Assembly: GCA_027081405.1 (NCBI GenBank)
Contig: JALWKO010000049.1
Coordinates: 1 to 64,000, forward strand
Length of the DNA stretch: 64,000 nucleotides
Direction: 5' to 3'
Source of the DNA: Campylobacteraceae bacterium
Lineage (GTDB): Bacteria; Campylobacterota; Campylobacteria; Campylobacterales; Sulfurovaceae
In this document: in pieces, positions 7,457-16,192 of the stretch
How the letters are laid out: each line of letters begins with the position of its first letter
Numbering within the stretch: the stretch's first letter is position 1
Made by a program: the position numbers and the translations under genes
The notes under the pieces: generated by a model
What the model saw: the letters and a program-made list of their open reading frames with translations, nothing else
Database searches by the model: none
What the model was told of the DNA's origin: nothing

Positions 7457-8090
7457 TCCAGTAATCGACCCCGCAATCTACAATGAACTCGCGGCCGACC
7501 ATGGCGGCCAGCCGCAGCTTACGCCCGAACAAGCTATGCAGATGCAGCAAGCACAGCAACAACCCATGGGACAGCAGCCCCCGCAAATGACCCCGGAACA
7601 GATGATGGCGATGCAAATGCAGATGCAGCAGGCGCAGGCCCCCGCCCAAAACCCTACCGTCACCCCTGACGGGGGCAACCCAGACGATCAGATCGAACAG
7701 GCGAAGCAGCTGCTCGGGCTTGACCAGACACAGCAGACGCTTCAGCAGATGCAGGAGCAGTTACAGGCGATGGCTCTGGAGAAGACAAACGCGCAGCTTC
7801 AGGCGAAATACCCGGACGTCCCGGAGGACGCCGTGAAAGCGGAGATCGAAAAGATGGCAGAGATCGATCCAAACTTTGCGGAGTCCCTGAAGAACAACCC
7901 CGCGGGGCTCGAAATGGTCTATCGCGCCGCGAAAGCCGCTTCGCAACCCAAGGACACGCCGGATAATCTCACAGACGACGGCGGAGCCGGGGGCGCAGGA
8001 GCGGGAGGAGAAAACCTTGAAGAGCTCGTAAAGAAAGGCACGGCTGATGACTTCGCTCTCGGAAACTATATTTTGGGGGCCAAGGAGTAA
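7449..8090 (+). CDS. Probable scaffold protein (phage A)
   Basis: The 213-residue protein lies just upstream of the major capsid gene. It is rich in Gln and Met in its first third (repeated QMQQAQ and EQMMAMQM stretches), then helical (QTLQQMQEQLQAMALEKT), and ends in a Gly-rich acidic tail. This composition and position are typical of internal scaffold proteins that guide capsid assembly and are then lost. The phage B homologue (49566-50174) keeps the pattern MPDP-IDPA-Y at the start and PAGLEM-YRAA near the end. Start at 7449 is supported by GAAGGAG upstream. Confidence 0.72.
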   Translation: MPDPVIDPAIYNELAADHGGQPQLTPEQAMQMQQAQQQPMGQQPPQMTPEQMMAMQMQMQQAQAPAQNPTVTPDGGNPDDQIEQAKQLLGLDQTQQTLQQMQEQLQAMALEKTNAQLQAKYPDVPEDAVKAEIEKMAEIDPNFAESLKNNPAGLEMVYRAAKAASQPKDTPDNLTDDGGAGGAGAGGENLEELVKKGTADDFALGNYILGAKE

Positions 8091-8179
8091 TTTTTTTTGA
8101 CAAAGGCGACAGAAAGGGATGGAACGGTGCTTCAAAAAATAGAAAAATTGGGCCATAACAAAAAAACAAGGAGTGAATG
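8091..8179 (+). promoter_or_regulatory. Leader before the capsid gene with GCGACA element
   Basis: This 89-base gap contains TTGACA at 8099-8104, GCGACAGAAA at 8106 and a purine-rich stretch with AAGGAG before the capsid start. The matching gap in phage B (50175-50285) has GCGACAAAAC and the same ATAGAAAAATTG stretch. A promoter or an RNA processing site for strong capsid expression is likely. The -10 box could not be fixed. Confidence 0.4.
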
Positions 8180-9106
8180 ATGGCCCTGCTTTCCTACGGT
8201 AACACCGTCAATCAGAAGCCGTCGATTCTCGATGCGATCATCTTGCAGGGGGTTTACAAGACCCCGTTTCTCGAATGGATGAGTCGCGGGAGTGTCGCCG
8301 CACCGAAGCATACGTGGATTCTCGACCGCTACCGGGATGCCGCCGCCAACGCGCAGCTGGAGATCACCGACATCGACGAGAACACCACCGACAGCAAGTA
8401 CACCCGCGACAACGTTGTTCAGATCATCAAGAACGACTACGGAATGTCAGACTTTGAGATGCAAAACGCAAAGTACGGGCAGCAGGAGTGGCCCTACCGA
8501 ACTGCGAAAGTCGGCAAAGAGCACGCGAAAGACCTGGAGTATGCGATGCTTGGGCTGCACCAGTCCAGCGTCTTCGATCCTTACCAGGCAGGGAACCCGA
8601 CCACGCCTGCGAAGATGGCAGGGATTTTCCACTACATCGAAGCAGATCATCGCCAGGACTACGCGGACGGCAACGGAGACCCCACCGACTTCACCTATGA
8701 TCGACTCAGTGAAATCCTCGAACCGATCTGGGAGAAAGGCGGACTTGAGGACGAGAGCTTCATGCTTGTATGCGGAACCTCCATCAAAAAAGCGATCAAC
8801 CGTTTCGCAGGAGACCAATACTTCCGCAAGGTCAAAGAAGACAAGAAGTTTGACCCTACTCTCTATGAGCTCGAAACAGACTTCGGGAGCGTCCGGGTAA
8901 AGCTGCACCGCCTCTTCAACAGTGACAAGCTGAAAGACAAGGTGCTTGTCGGGCAGCTCAACGAAGCGCGGATGATGTTCCATACGCCTACCAAATTCAG
9001 CGAGCCCCCTACGTCCAAGACGGCGAAATTCGGGCGCTACTATACAGCGATGACTCTTGAAGTCAAAACCCCCGACTATTTCGCCTGCGGAACCGGGCTC
9101 AAGTAA
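8180..9106 (+). CDS. Major capsid protein, SU10/DUF5309 family (phage A)
   Basis: The 308-residue protein follows the scaffold and matches the SU10 major capsid family (DUF5309) in size and N-terminal pattern: a short arm, then KTPFLEWMSRGSVAAPKHTWILDRY. The C-terminus carries AKFGRYYTAMTLEV. It should adopt the HK97 fold and form the icosahedral shell. A second ATG at 8180 is preferred to the one at 8177 because the phage B protein (50286-51221) aligns from there and spacing to AAGGAG is better. Its own leader suggests high expression. Confidence 0.88.
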   Translation: MALLSYGNTVNQKPSILDAIILQGVYKTPFLEWMSRGSVAAPKHTWILDRYRDAAANAQLEITDIDENTTDSKYTRDNVVQIIKNDYGMSDFEMQNAKYGQQEWPYRTAKVGKEHAKDLEYAMLGLHQSSVFDPYQAGNPTTPAKMAGIFHYIEADHRQDYADGNGDPTDFTYDRLSEILEPIWEKGGLEDESFMLVCGTSIKKAINRFAGDQYFRKVKEDKKFDPTLYELETDFGSVRVKLHRLFNSDKLKDKVLVGQLNEARMMFHTPTKFSEPPTSKTAKFGRYYTAMTLEVKTPDYFACGTGLK

Positions 9107-9115
9107 GGATTACCA

Positions 9116-9517
9116 ATGACTTGGGGAGAAGCAAAATCGTATGTCTCGGAGTATCTCCGGGGGGATAACAGTAGCGCGACGCCTGACATCATCCATCTAA
9201 AGATGGCGATTATGGATGTCGAGATCAGGTGCGTTCCAAAGAACCTCGTTGCATCCTATACCGGAACGGAGACCGACGTGTTTCGGGTACTGCCGCCTTT
9301 CGAGGACTCAGACGGTAATACGGTCCACCAATACCTGAAGATGCCGTATATCGCAGCCGATTTCGGCGATGACGACACAATGCCTATCGACTACGGGCTC
9401 GAGCTTGCAGTGATCTTTTTCATCTGCTCCTACCTGACAAATAAGTACACCGACAGGTATGAAGCAAAAGCGGAGCGGATGATCGCGCAATACACAGCGA
9501 ACGAAGTACCCGTATAG
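9116..9517 (+). CDS. Head completion/adaptor-like protein (phage A)
   Basis: The 133-residue protein directly follows the capsid gene, where phages encode the adaptor that seals the portal. It has a mixed helical start (MTWGEAKSYVSEYLRGDN) and an acidic middle. The helical C-terminal part ends in YEAKAERMIAQY, as in gp6-like adaptors. The phage B copy (51231-51638) is similar throughout. Identification is by position and shape only. A large hairpin lies directly after it. Confidence 0.55.
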   Translation: MTWGEAKSYVSEYLRGDNSSATPDIIHLKMAIMDVEIRCVPKNLVASYTGTETDVFRVLPPFEDSDGNTVHQYLKMPYIAADFGDDDTMPIDYGLELAVIFFICSYLTNKYTDRYEAKAERMIAQYTANEVPV

Positions 9518-9531
9518 GAAGCTGCGAGCCG

Positions 9532-9623
9532 TTTGGCTCCAATGGCCGGGCAAAATCTTTACTACCTCCTTTTGATTTTGTGTGTCTGCGCTATGCCATG
9601 TGCGCCCGGCCATTGGAGCCAAA
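9532..9623 (+). ncRNA. Long hairpin after the adaptor gene (phage A)
   Basis: A perfect 20-bp inverted repeat (arms 9532-9551 and 9604-9623) encloses a 52-base loop containing CTACCTCCTTTT, complementary to a ribosome binding site. The phage B equivalent (51631-51696) has a 16-bp stem of different sequence and a loop with two CCTCC motifs. There is no T run, so it does not look like a simple terminator. It may set the stability of the upstream capsid message or the expression of the fibre genes below. Confidence 0.65.
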
Positions 9624-9654
9624 AGCTCGATCAAGAAAACATAAGGAATGAGAA

Positions 9655-10527
9655 ATGAATGAAGTCCAAACTCTGATCGACGAGATCGGGAAGCACTGGG
9701 GATGGGAAGTCGGCGACAAGGTGCGCCAAGAGATCGATGCGGTTATCAGCGCCCAGGACGTTGACATCGATGCCCTGCAATCTGCGATCCAGACCATTCA
9801 AGGCCTGCTCGATGCTGACCCCAGTACGGAAGAGTTCGACGTCGGCCAGAACATCGTTACTCAGCTGAGTGACCACCTGAACCGGATTACCGGACTGGAG
9901 ACCGACGTCAACAGACTGAAGGGCGACGAGACGACCGTCGGTTCCGTAGCCTACGCCGTGAAGCAGGAGCGTGACCGTGCCACTGCCGTCGAAGATGGAC
10001 TGCGCACCGACGTTGACGCCAACGCTTCCGCCATCGATACCCTGAACGGAGACGATACCGTGGAGGGCTCCGTCGCAAAAACCGTCAAAGACTCCCTCGA
10101 TCCGTTGATCCAGCAGGGGACCGTCGAATTTGCTGCGGTTCATACCGAAATCGACTCCGTGGAAACAGGTGCCGGGCTGAATGACGACGGAACCTATACC
10201 GCCAAAAGCGATGCCAACTATATCGCGGATGCAACCAGCCTCAAAGACGCAGACGAAAAGCTCGACGCCGCTATCAAAAATGTTGATACCCAAGCCACGA
10301 TGAAGGCACAGGTCGCTGAAAACAATGCAAAGGATTACGCCGATGATACCTTTGTTACCAAAGAGCAGCTCGCCAATATCAGCGCCGCCACTCTCGCCTC
10401 TATCTTCCGTCAGGCTCTCGATTGCGGCTTCGCCAGAGAGAGCAAGGATGACGTGCTGAACGGAACCGGAGACTGTGCTACCGCCAGCGGTGACGGCGGA
10501 GACGGTGGAGACGGCGCCGTAATCTAA
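9655..10527 (+). CDS. Fibre- or needle-like structural protein (phage A)
   Basis: The 290-residue protein begins MNEVQTLIDEIGKHWGWEVGDKVRQEID and continues with coiled-coil-like stretches and a duplicated segment (LKGDETTVGSVAYAVK and LNGDDTVEGSVAKTVK). It ends in a Gly/Asp-rich tail. Such repeats are common in trimeric fibres and neck or head decoration proteins. The C-terminal region (ISAATLASIFRQALDCGFA) is well kept in phage B (51734-52669). The stop is followed by a 43-base gap. The exact place in the virion is unknown. Confidence 0.6.
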   Translation: MNEVQTLIDEIGKHWGWEVGDKVRQEIDAVISAQDVDIDALQSAIQTIQGLLDADPSTEEFDVGQNIVTQLSDHLNRITGLETDVNRLKGDETTVGSVAYAVKQERDRATAVEDGLRTDVDANASAIDTLNGDDTVEGSVAKTVKDSLDPLIQQGTVEFAAVHTEIDSVETGAGLNDDGTYTAKSDANYIADATSLKDADEKLDAAIKNVDTQATMKAQVAENNAKDYADDTFVTKEQLANISAATLASIFRQALDCGFARESKDDVLNGTGDCATASGDGGDGGDGAVI

Positions 10528-10570
10528 CCCCCGGCGGACTTTCCGCCACAACCACATAGAGAGGAAACCA

Positions 10571-10990
10571 ATGGCACTTTACAAAAAAGAGGTTCTCGTT
10601 CGCCCAAACTCTACCGCCAGCTTTGAAACAGCGATGAACTTCGCGCAGAATTGGATGATGAACACCTTTCAGGACAAGCCTGAAAACAAGGATGAGGACG
10701 GAAACTACATCGACTACTTCTTTGCCGATGTCTTTTTCGCCCCGGGGCATCCGCTCGGCGGTCAGACGTGGAGAATTTTCACCCCGCCGTGCGGAAATAA
10801 ATACTCGATGACCCCTGACTCAAATACCGGACGTATCGAGTACAAAGTAACCGACCTTGTAGCCGTTGTGTCTCGGCTGGACTCCCTGGAGGCGGCGGAC
10901 ACAGAGCAGGACAACGAGCTCGAGGACCATGAGGATCGCATTACCGCGCTGGAAAACAGCGGTAATGAAGTCGAAGCGACAGTAATTTAA
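10571..10990 (+). CDS. Small virion-associated protein with coiled-coil end (phage A)
   Basis: The 139-residue protein has a globular N-terminal part (KKEVLVRPNSTASFETAMNFAQNW, then YFFADVFFAPGH and TWRIFTPPC) and a short coiled coil ending in NEVEATVI. The phage B homologue (52679-53077) is highly similar in the first 110 residues. It shares its C-terminal ending style with the preceding fibre-like protein. No family is recognised. A fibre partner or a capsid decoration role fits the position. Confidence 0.6.
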   Translation: MALYKKEVLVRPNSTASFETAMNFAQNWMMNTFQDKPENKDEDGNYIDYFFADVFFAPGHPLGGQTWRIFTPPCGNKYSMTPDSNTGRIEYKVTDLVAVVSRLDSLEAADTEQDNELEDHEDRITALENSGNEVEATVI

Positions 10991-11010
10991 CCAATGCAAA
11001 GGAATACAAA

Positions 11011-11490
11011 ATGGCAATAGCAAAAGACGAAATGGTTGTTGACTTTTCAGCGGGAGGGCTTTTTTTCCGTCAAACACGGGATGAGCCCCTCACTACGGAG
11101 CAGCTTGATACGAACTTCGTTTTCATTGAAAAGCTGATTACTGCTCTGCTTGATACAGAGATCATTGAATTTCTCGGTGGAGACAAGAACGGAGATTCAA
11201 AGCTTCAGTTCGGGGAATTTGATTACGGCGTCAACTTTCCTCTCATCGCGCAAAAAACTTTTGATGAGTTTTCAGGAGATAGCGAGCTTGCTTCTTTGAT
11301 ATTCGGTCGCACATATATCCCCGTAATTTCCCCTGCACAGTTCCAGCACAATGATCTTGATTTTGAGGTCATCAATGGGACCGTTGCGTTTGATTCTGAT
11401 ACGAAGAAGACGCTGACATTTTACGAAGGAGAGTGGTATGACGCATCCGGAAATGCCGTATATGCGTATTCTCCTCCTGAGGAAGTATAG
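11011..11490 (+). CDS. Hypothetical virion protein with LT-ELDxNF motif (phage A)
   Basis: The 159-residue acidic protein has near its start EPLTTEQLDTNFVFIEKL, a motif found at the head of many phage tail and fibre proteins. The rest is unlike the phage B gene at the same place (53092-53661), which keeps only this motif. The gene thus occupies a diverging slot of the fibre cluster and may take part in host recognition (inference). It has a clear AAAGGAATACAAA leader. Confidence 0.55.
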   Translation: MAIAKDEMVVDFSAGGLFFRQTRDEPLTTEQLDTNFVFIEKLITALLDTEIIEFLGGDKNGDSKLQFGEFDYGVNFPLIAQKTFDEFSGDSELASLIFGRTYIPVISPAQFQHNDLDFEVINGTVAFDSDTKKTLTFYEGEWYDASGNAVYAYSPPEEV

Positions 11491-11541
11491 TGGCATAAGC
11501 ACTTAACGCAGAATCAATACAATCAAAAGCAGGAGAAAAGT

Positions 11542-12027
11542 ATGGCAGATCAATACGTTGAGACGGGATATGTCGAGCGTGGCTATGTGGAGGGGAGTGA
11601 TTTCAACCTGCCGGAAGGCGGGGTGGTGCGATTAAGGCACTTTGTTTCAGGCGGAAGCAGCAGCCAGGAAGAAGCTATGAAAAAGGCACAAGACGAAATA
11701 TTAGAAGAAAATGAAGCAGCTCTTGTGTATTTTCCAGAGGAAAGATCATTCGCCTTTGCAACAAGAGAATTTTATGAATTTTTCTTTTCGGCTCCCGATC
11801 CCTCCACCATCGCTTCCATGGTAATAGATAGCGAGCAGATTATCAACAGTCTCGTTGAAAGAATTTTAGAAAAAATCCCTGTGAACTTTACAGCCTCTAT
11901 CGTATCAAAAGATGGTGGTATTGTGTCAGGGGCCAGTGTTCAGCAAATAGGAGAAAGAAGTTTCGAGATTACAGTGCCGGATTCGCTGGTTGCTACCGGA
12001 TATAAGCTCATTATTTCAGAGGTATAA
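11542..12027 (+). CDS. Conserved tail-region protein (phage A)
   Basis: The 161-residue acidic protein starts with a Tyr-rich repeat (VETGYVERGYVEG), shared with phage B (VEPGYVESGYFEG, 53671-54144), and has a well kept C-terminus (FTASIVSKDGGIVSGASV then FEITVP). The two genes lie at the same place in the tail cluster. The family is not recognised. It directly precedes the large 875-residue protein (2-base gap) and may act with it. Confidence 0.55.
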   Translation: MADQYVETGYVERGYVEGSDFNLPEGGVVRLRHFVSGGSSSQEEAMKKAQDEILEENEAALVYFPEERSFAFATREFYEFFFSAPDPSTIASMVIDSEQIINSLVERILEKIPVNFTASIVSKDGGIVSGASVQQIGERSFEITVPDSLVATGYKLIISEV

Positions 12028-12029
12028 AA

Positions 12030-14657
12030 ATGAGCTATATTATTACAGTAAATCCTGATGGAAGCGTAACTCTTCCTCAAGCAATTATCGACGCATTCCC
12101 CGATGCGGAAGCTACCATTGAAGATAAAAAACTAATCCTTGAAAACATCTGTCGATACTTTTTCGTTGACCTTGATTTTGTAGAGGGGGTTGAGCCTCTT
12201 ACCGGAGAAGTTTTTTATAAAGATGAAATAGGCTTCTCCTCGACTGATCTTGCCGTTAAGCACGCTGACGTGATAGATAAATGTGACGTGTTTGGTGCGG
12301 GAAGAATGGAAGGAGATGCAACTATCGGCCCTCTTCCGGTAGCAACGGTTCTTTTTAGACCTCTTCTAAAAAGCCTTCAGTCCTATTATCTGAGTCAGCA
12401 GGGTACAACAATATTCGACTATTGGTATCCCCGTCCGTGGGTAAGTCTTACGCTGAATTTCTCTCCGTTGTACCAACGATACGTTGATGCCAAGATTTCC
12501 CTTGAAGAGATGGTGGGAGAGATGTTCGATCTGTATATCAAGTTCGGCGGAGAGATACCAGTAAGACGTGACTCCTATGTGCAGGAGACTATCGATCAGC
12601 TTTCAGAAATTCCAATGGATGAGTATCGTCACTTCCTTGATTTGAATTTGGAAACACTTTCTGCGCAGGAGGTGGCCGATGCCTTGAAAGAACTGGAAGA
12701 TGGGAATTTATACGGCCCGGGGATCAAAACAATTATTCAGAGAAGAGATGGGGGATTTTATAAAATAGAAAAAAGCGGCGCTTCGATTGTGCATCTCATG
12801 TCGAAAGAGCGACTTGACGAAGAAACAAGAAAGGAGATTTTTGAAAACGCCACATCCATTCACTTTGATACGCTTATAGCCAATTTTGGGGAGGGAGGCT
12901 TAAGTGGAAGCAAAATCCGTTATGTGGAGACAGATTGGGGCGGAGTAATAAATATACATGACGGCGGGGAGAAGGTTGATCTTTACTTTACGAGCATGGC
13001 CAGGTCCGAGAGGCTCCTTGGTATGGCGTTATCAGAAGTCATGTGCAGATTTGGATCTCATCAATTCAGAGTCTTTGCCAAAGATAAAATTTTGCTCGAA
13101 TATATCGATGGCGTCGTTTACGGAGAAAATCGACTCGAAAGAGATGTCTCCCCTGATAAATTTTCAAATTACGATATAGCGGAACGCAAAGTTAACGATT
13201 CCGGCTGTATTGTGCTCAACGGTATGGCATCGGCAGAGAAGATAAGGGCACAGCTCTCTGATGACGAACAGGTTGGGTGCGGCTCTTTACTTAATAAAAT
13301 AACCCTGTATTTTTACAGATCGGGGGCGGATGAGGCTTCAAGGGATTTGATAGAAAAATGCAGAACAATAAAGAGCGAAAAAGTATCATGTTCATTCCTG
13401 GTGAATCTTGATATTTTCCCATGTCCTCTGTATTCTGAAAACGGAGAGCTGATGCTCTCAAAGAGTTTTCTTGATTACCGCAAGACGTTTGGATGTGTAA
13501 CATACGAACTTCTTCTGCCGTCCACAAGGTCGTTGACTACGGTAAAGTTCAGGAACGGGGATGTTGAGTACCTTCCGAAAATATTCGACGAGATGATTTT
13601 TGTTGGTAACGATGGCGAGACTGTTGTTACCGGGGACTATGCAAGCGAAGACCTCGGTGATGTTGGTACTCGAAGATTGTATGATATAGGGGTGCGAAAT
13701 TTCTACAAGCCCGTCTCGTGTGATGACGTGCTTTTGCCTGGTACGATATTTCGATCCCATGGCTGCTTGCACACAGCCGGTGAATTGATCTTAGCTGGGA
13801 ATGTACTTGGATACGATGACGGGGTATTGCGAGTGTTCAAAAATGATGAGGCATGGTGTCATGTCGTTTTTGTCAACGGAGTAGACCGCTGGGGGAGAGA
13901 TTTGGCAGAAGCCCTGCTTATCAATGAGGACGTGCATATTTCAGCAGAAGCTGGAGTCCGAAGCGCTGATATTCAAATTCTCCAGGACTATTTCGAGAAG
14001 ATTCAATATGCCATCAAAAATTATATGTTTCCTTTGGATCGGATGAATGATCTGTATAAGACTGATCCGCTTGCATACGAGCGCCATCTTGCCAACGCCC
14101 AAGTTTTTTTTGCAAATTTGATTGACCAGCGTTCCATATACAAGTTTGCCAATGGGGAGGAAATTGTTTATACATGCGATATCAGGAGATTTAATCATTA
14201 TGGGAGCGGCAGGAAAATAACTATATCCGGGGACTCCGTAGATGCTACTGATTTAGATTTTGCTGTATTTTCTTTGGCACGCGATGGCAGCAGCTATGGC
14301 GAGCGAGAAAATATTATCTCTGTGGAGGTAGATGGCAACTACATCCTCCGTTGTTCATGGTGCATCGGGGATAAGGAAAAGGGTACAGACAGGACTTGTA
14401 CACGAGTGTACGACTTGAGGACCTTCGATTCTGAGTATGCCTGTCATGAAGGTTGTCCCGGAAGCACTGACTGCCCGGCTCCGAATCCAGAAGTTCCAGA
14501 GAAAGACGGAATGACCGTTACCTACCGCTTCAATGTGGAAGATGACGGGAGCGTGGCGATAACTTATGTCGCTAGGGATGCTAAAGGGAACGACATCACA
14601 TCACTATTCAATACCTTTACGGTCGGAGACCGTTTTATGCACAAGGAGATGGAATAA
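12030..14657 (+). CDS. Large tail-region protein, possible receptor-binding protein (phage A)
   Basis: The 875-residue protein starts MSYIITVNPDGSVTLPQAI and carries many irregular repeats of the form L-L-x-x-L/F-x-x-G that recall a leucine-rich or beta-solenoid fold (weak). Near the C-terminus it has a Cys cluster (CPGSTDCPAP) and a small domain (MTVTYRFNVEDDGSVAITYVA), which ends in FTVGDRFMHKEME. Phage B keeps both ends (54157-56880) but the middle is strongly diverged. Slow-changing ends with a variable centre are typical of host-recognition proteins, though this is inference. The DNA is more AT-rich than the head genes. It overlaps the next gene by 1 base. Confidence 0.55.
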   Translation: MSYIITVNPDGSVTLPQAIIDAFPDAEATIEDKKLILENICRYFFVDLDFVEGVEPLTGEVFYKDEIGFSSTDLAVKHADVIDKCDVFGAGRMEGDATIGPLPVATVLFRPLLKSLQSYYLSQQGTTIFDYWYPRPWVSLTLNFSPLYQRYVDAKISLEEMVGEMFDLYIKFGGEIPVRRDSYVQETIDQLSEIPMDEYRHFLDLNLETLSAQEVADALKELEDGNLYGPGIKTIIQRRDGGFYKIEKSGASIVHLMSKERLDEETRKEIFENATSIHFDTLIANFGEGGLSGSKIRYVETDWGGVINIHDGGEKVDLYFTSMARSERLLGMALSEVMCRFGSHQFRVFAKDKILLEYIDGVVYGENRLERDVSPDKFSNYDIAERKVNDSGCIVLNGMASAEKIRAQLSDDEQVGCGSLLNKITLYFYRSGADEASRDLIEKCRTIKSEKVSCSFLVNLDIFPCPLYSENGELMLSKSFLDYRKTFGCVTYELLLPSTRSLTTVKFRNGDVEYLPKIFDEMIFVGNDGETVVTGDYASEDLGDVGTRRLYDIGVRNFYKPVSCDDVLLPGTIFRSHGCLHTAGELILAGNVLGYDDGVLRVFKNDEAWCHVVFVNGVDRWGRDLAEALLINEDVHISAEAGVRSADIQILQDYFEKIQYAIKNYMFPLDRMNDLYKTDPLAYERHLANAQVFFANLIDQRSIYKFANGEEIVYTCDIRRFNHYGSGRKITISGDSVDATDLDFAVFSLARDGSSYGERENIISVEVDGNYILRCSWCIGDKEKGTDRTCTRVYDLRTFDSEYACHEGCPGSTDCPAPNPEVPEKDGMTVTYRFNVEDDGSVAITYVARDAKGNDITSLFNTFTVGDRFMHKEME

Positions 14658-15079
14658 TGCCCCAGAGACCAAAAGACTATGGCGCCTATCAGGTAAGATG
14701 GCTTCCCGAAGAAAACAGATTCGAGATCAAACAGAAGTATAAAAATTCCACAACGACGGTGCGATTCGGACTTGGAAATGCTTTGATCTCATTCAATCTC
14801 AGCAACCCTCCTGAAGAGTTGACGGTGCCGATTACAGGTGAAACAAGTGGAGTCGGCTTGCTTCCGACGTCACCCTTTGGGATGATGGAGTGGTTTGTAG
14901 AAATGTCTGCGATGAGCAAAAAAAGCAAGAAGATTACAGGGTTTGACGACTGGGAATTTGATGTGAACTACTACGAGGCTTCAGGATTAAAAGTAAAAGA
15001 GGCAAAAGGTGGCGGAGAAATCACGGTACACGGATGGGGGGCCCAAAAGGTTTACCCACACCATCGCGTTGAATCATAA
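14657..15079 (+). CDS. N-terminal half of a split tail protein (phage A)
   Basis: The 140-residue protein matches the first ~125 residues of the single 500-residue phage B protein (56880-58382), sharing GLGNA-I-FN and VPITGE. Its stop is followed 12 bases later by a new ATG with AAAAGGAGAAGACT in front, so the second half is made as a separate protein. It starts with ATG overlapping the preceding stop. It is beta-rich and most likely structural. Confidence 0.6.
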   Translation: MPQRPKDYGAYQVRWLPEENRFEIKQKYKNSTTTVRFGLGNALISFNLSNPPEELTVPITGETSGVGLLPTSPFGMMEWFVEMSAMSKKSKKITGFDDWEFDVNYYEASGLKVKEAKGGGEITVHGWGAQKVYPHHRVES

Positions 15080-15091
15080 AAGGAGAAGACT

Positions 15092-16117
15092 ATGGGGATG
15101 TTGAGAATAGGATACGCGCTTGCCGGGAGAGGGTACGGCCTCTCAGGATCAAACATAGCCGCACTGGAGTTTGACGGCGGGATGCAGGGGATTGTCGTAA
15201 CGCTCTCTCCTGATGGAAAACTAAAGTCGGCAAAACTCTCCGCATCGTCTGACTTTGGCTTTGAGGAGTTTGATTTTGAAGTTTCATTTCTGGAGAAAGC
15301 TTCGGAATTTGTACTCGATGGGGACAAAATCGTAGAGATAGCCGGAAACGGCAAAACGTTTAAAGCGAGATATTCCAGCGGAATCGCCCTCATCGCCACT
15401 ATCGGAATGGACTACAAGATTCAAAACGTCACTTTCAGAAAAGACATCGCCAGGGTGACAAAATTCGGCGAATATGCGTTCAAGTACAATTACTACAAGC
15501 AGGGACCTGGGGCTTCAGGGCTAGCCCCGCTAATAGAAGATGATATTCTTGCCATTTTTGCGAAGGAGGATAGGGATATCATCATCAGGGTTTCCGATGC
15601 CTTGGCTGGGTTTTCAATCGAAACGATTCCGGATGAAACTACATTCGATATTTTCGCACCTGTTCCTCTTACAAAGATGGGCACGGTTCAAGCCGACTCG
15701 GGAGATGTCGTCACTTGTGATGAGTTCTCTCCAGTGCACAGAAAATACATAGAAGAACACAGGATCGATTGGAAAGTAGGATGGAGCGGTGTGGGGAAAA
15801 CAGGATACGTCTCCTCTCTCGGTGACGATGTGATATGCAAAGTCCCCGTCAAAAACCCTACAAAGTCAAATGGGTCCACTTTTGTAGTGCAGGTGGTAAA
15901 CGGGGAATATAAATCCAGGGGAAATACTCTTGAGGTGGTGGTACTTAACGGAGATGAATTGATCGAATACCTCTATAACAATGATATGGGAGGGAAGATC
16001 GTACTGAATAGCGCGGACACAAAAAACTTCGCACCGGCGAAAATATCCTCCTATTTTTTTAGCTATGCTCCTGATCGGATGGTGGATTCTGTCTTTCATG
16101 TGTTGCCTGTCGGATAA
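15092..16117 (+). CDS. C-terminal half of a split tail protein (phage A)
   Basis: The 341-residue beta-rich protein corresponds to residues from about 130 onward of the single phage B protein. Conserved points include a DGKLKSAKLSA-like strand pattern, KIVEIAGNGKTFKAR and a central R-T-x-x-GEY-YK region. It has its own ribosome binding site, so the two A proteins probably assemble together. No family is recognised. The gene is followed by a GCGACAAAAA element and a new transcription or translation start. Confidence 0.6.
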   Translation: MGMLRIGYALAGRGYGLSGSNIAALEFDGGMQGIVVTLSPDGKLKSAKLSASSDFGFEEFDFEVSFLEKASEFVLDGDKIVEIAGNGKTFKARYSSGIALIATIGMDYKIQNVTFRKDIARVTKFGEYAFKYNYYKQGPGASGLAPLIEDDILAIFAKEDRDIIIRVSDALAGFSIETIPDETTFDIFAPVPLTKMGTVQADSGDVVTCDEFSPVHRKYIEEHRIDWKVGWSGVGKTGYVSSLGDDVICKVPVKNPTKSNGSTFVVQVVNGEYKSRGNTLEVVVLNGDELIEYLYNNDMGGKIVLNSADTKNFAPAKISSYFFSYAPDRMVDSVFHVLPVG

Positions 16118-16120
16118 CAA

Positions 16121-16192
16121 GCGACAAAAACCTCTTCTATCATGCCGGAGTTCCCGGCACAATCACCTCGTATCACCTACTAAAGGATCATC
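16121..16192 (+). promoter_or_regulatory. GCGACAAAAA element in tail-gene gap (phage A)
   Basis: This 75-base gap begins with GCGACAAAAA and also holds a GCCGGAGTTCCCGGC dyad (about 16144-16158). In phage B the matching gap (58383-58449) begins GCGACAAAAC. It is a candidate internal promoter or processing site for the genes that follow. Confidence 0.4.

Noticed and set aside
9532..9623. The long hairpin as a simple terminator
   Set aside because: The loop is 52 bases, there is no T run on either side, and the genes downstream lack another promoter of obvious strength.
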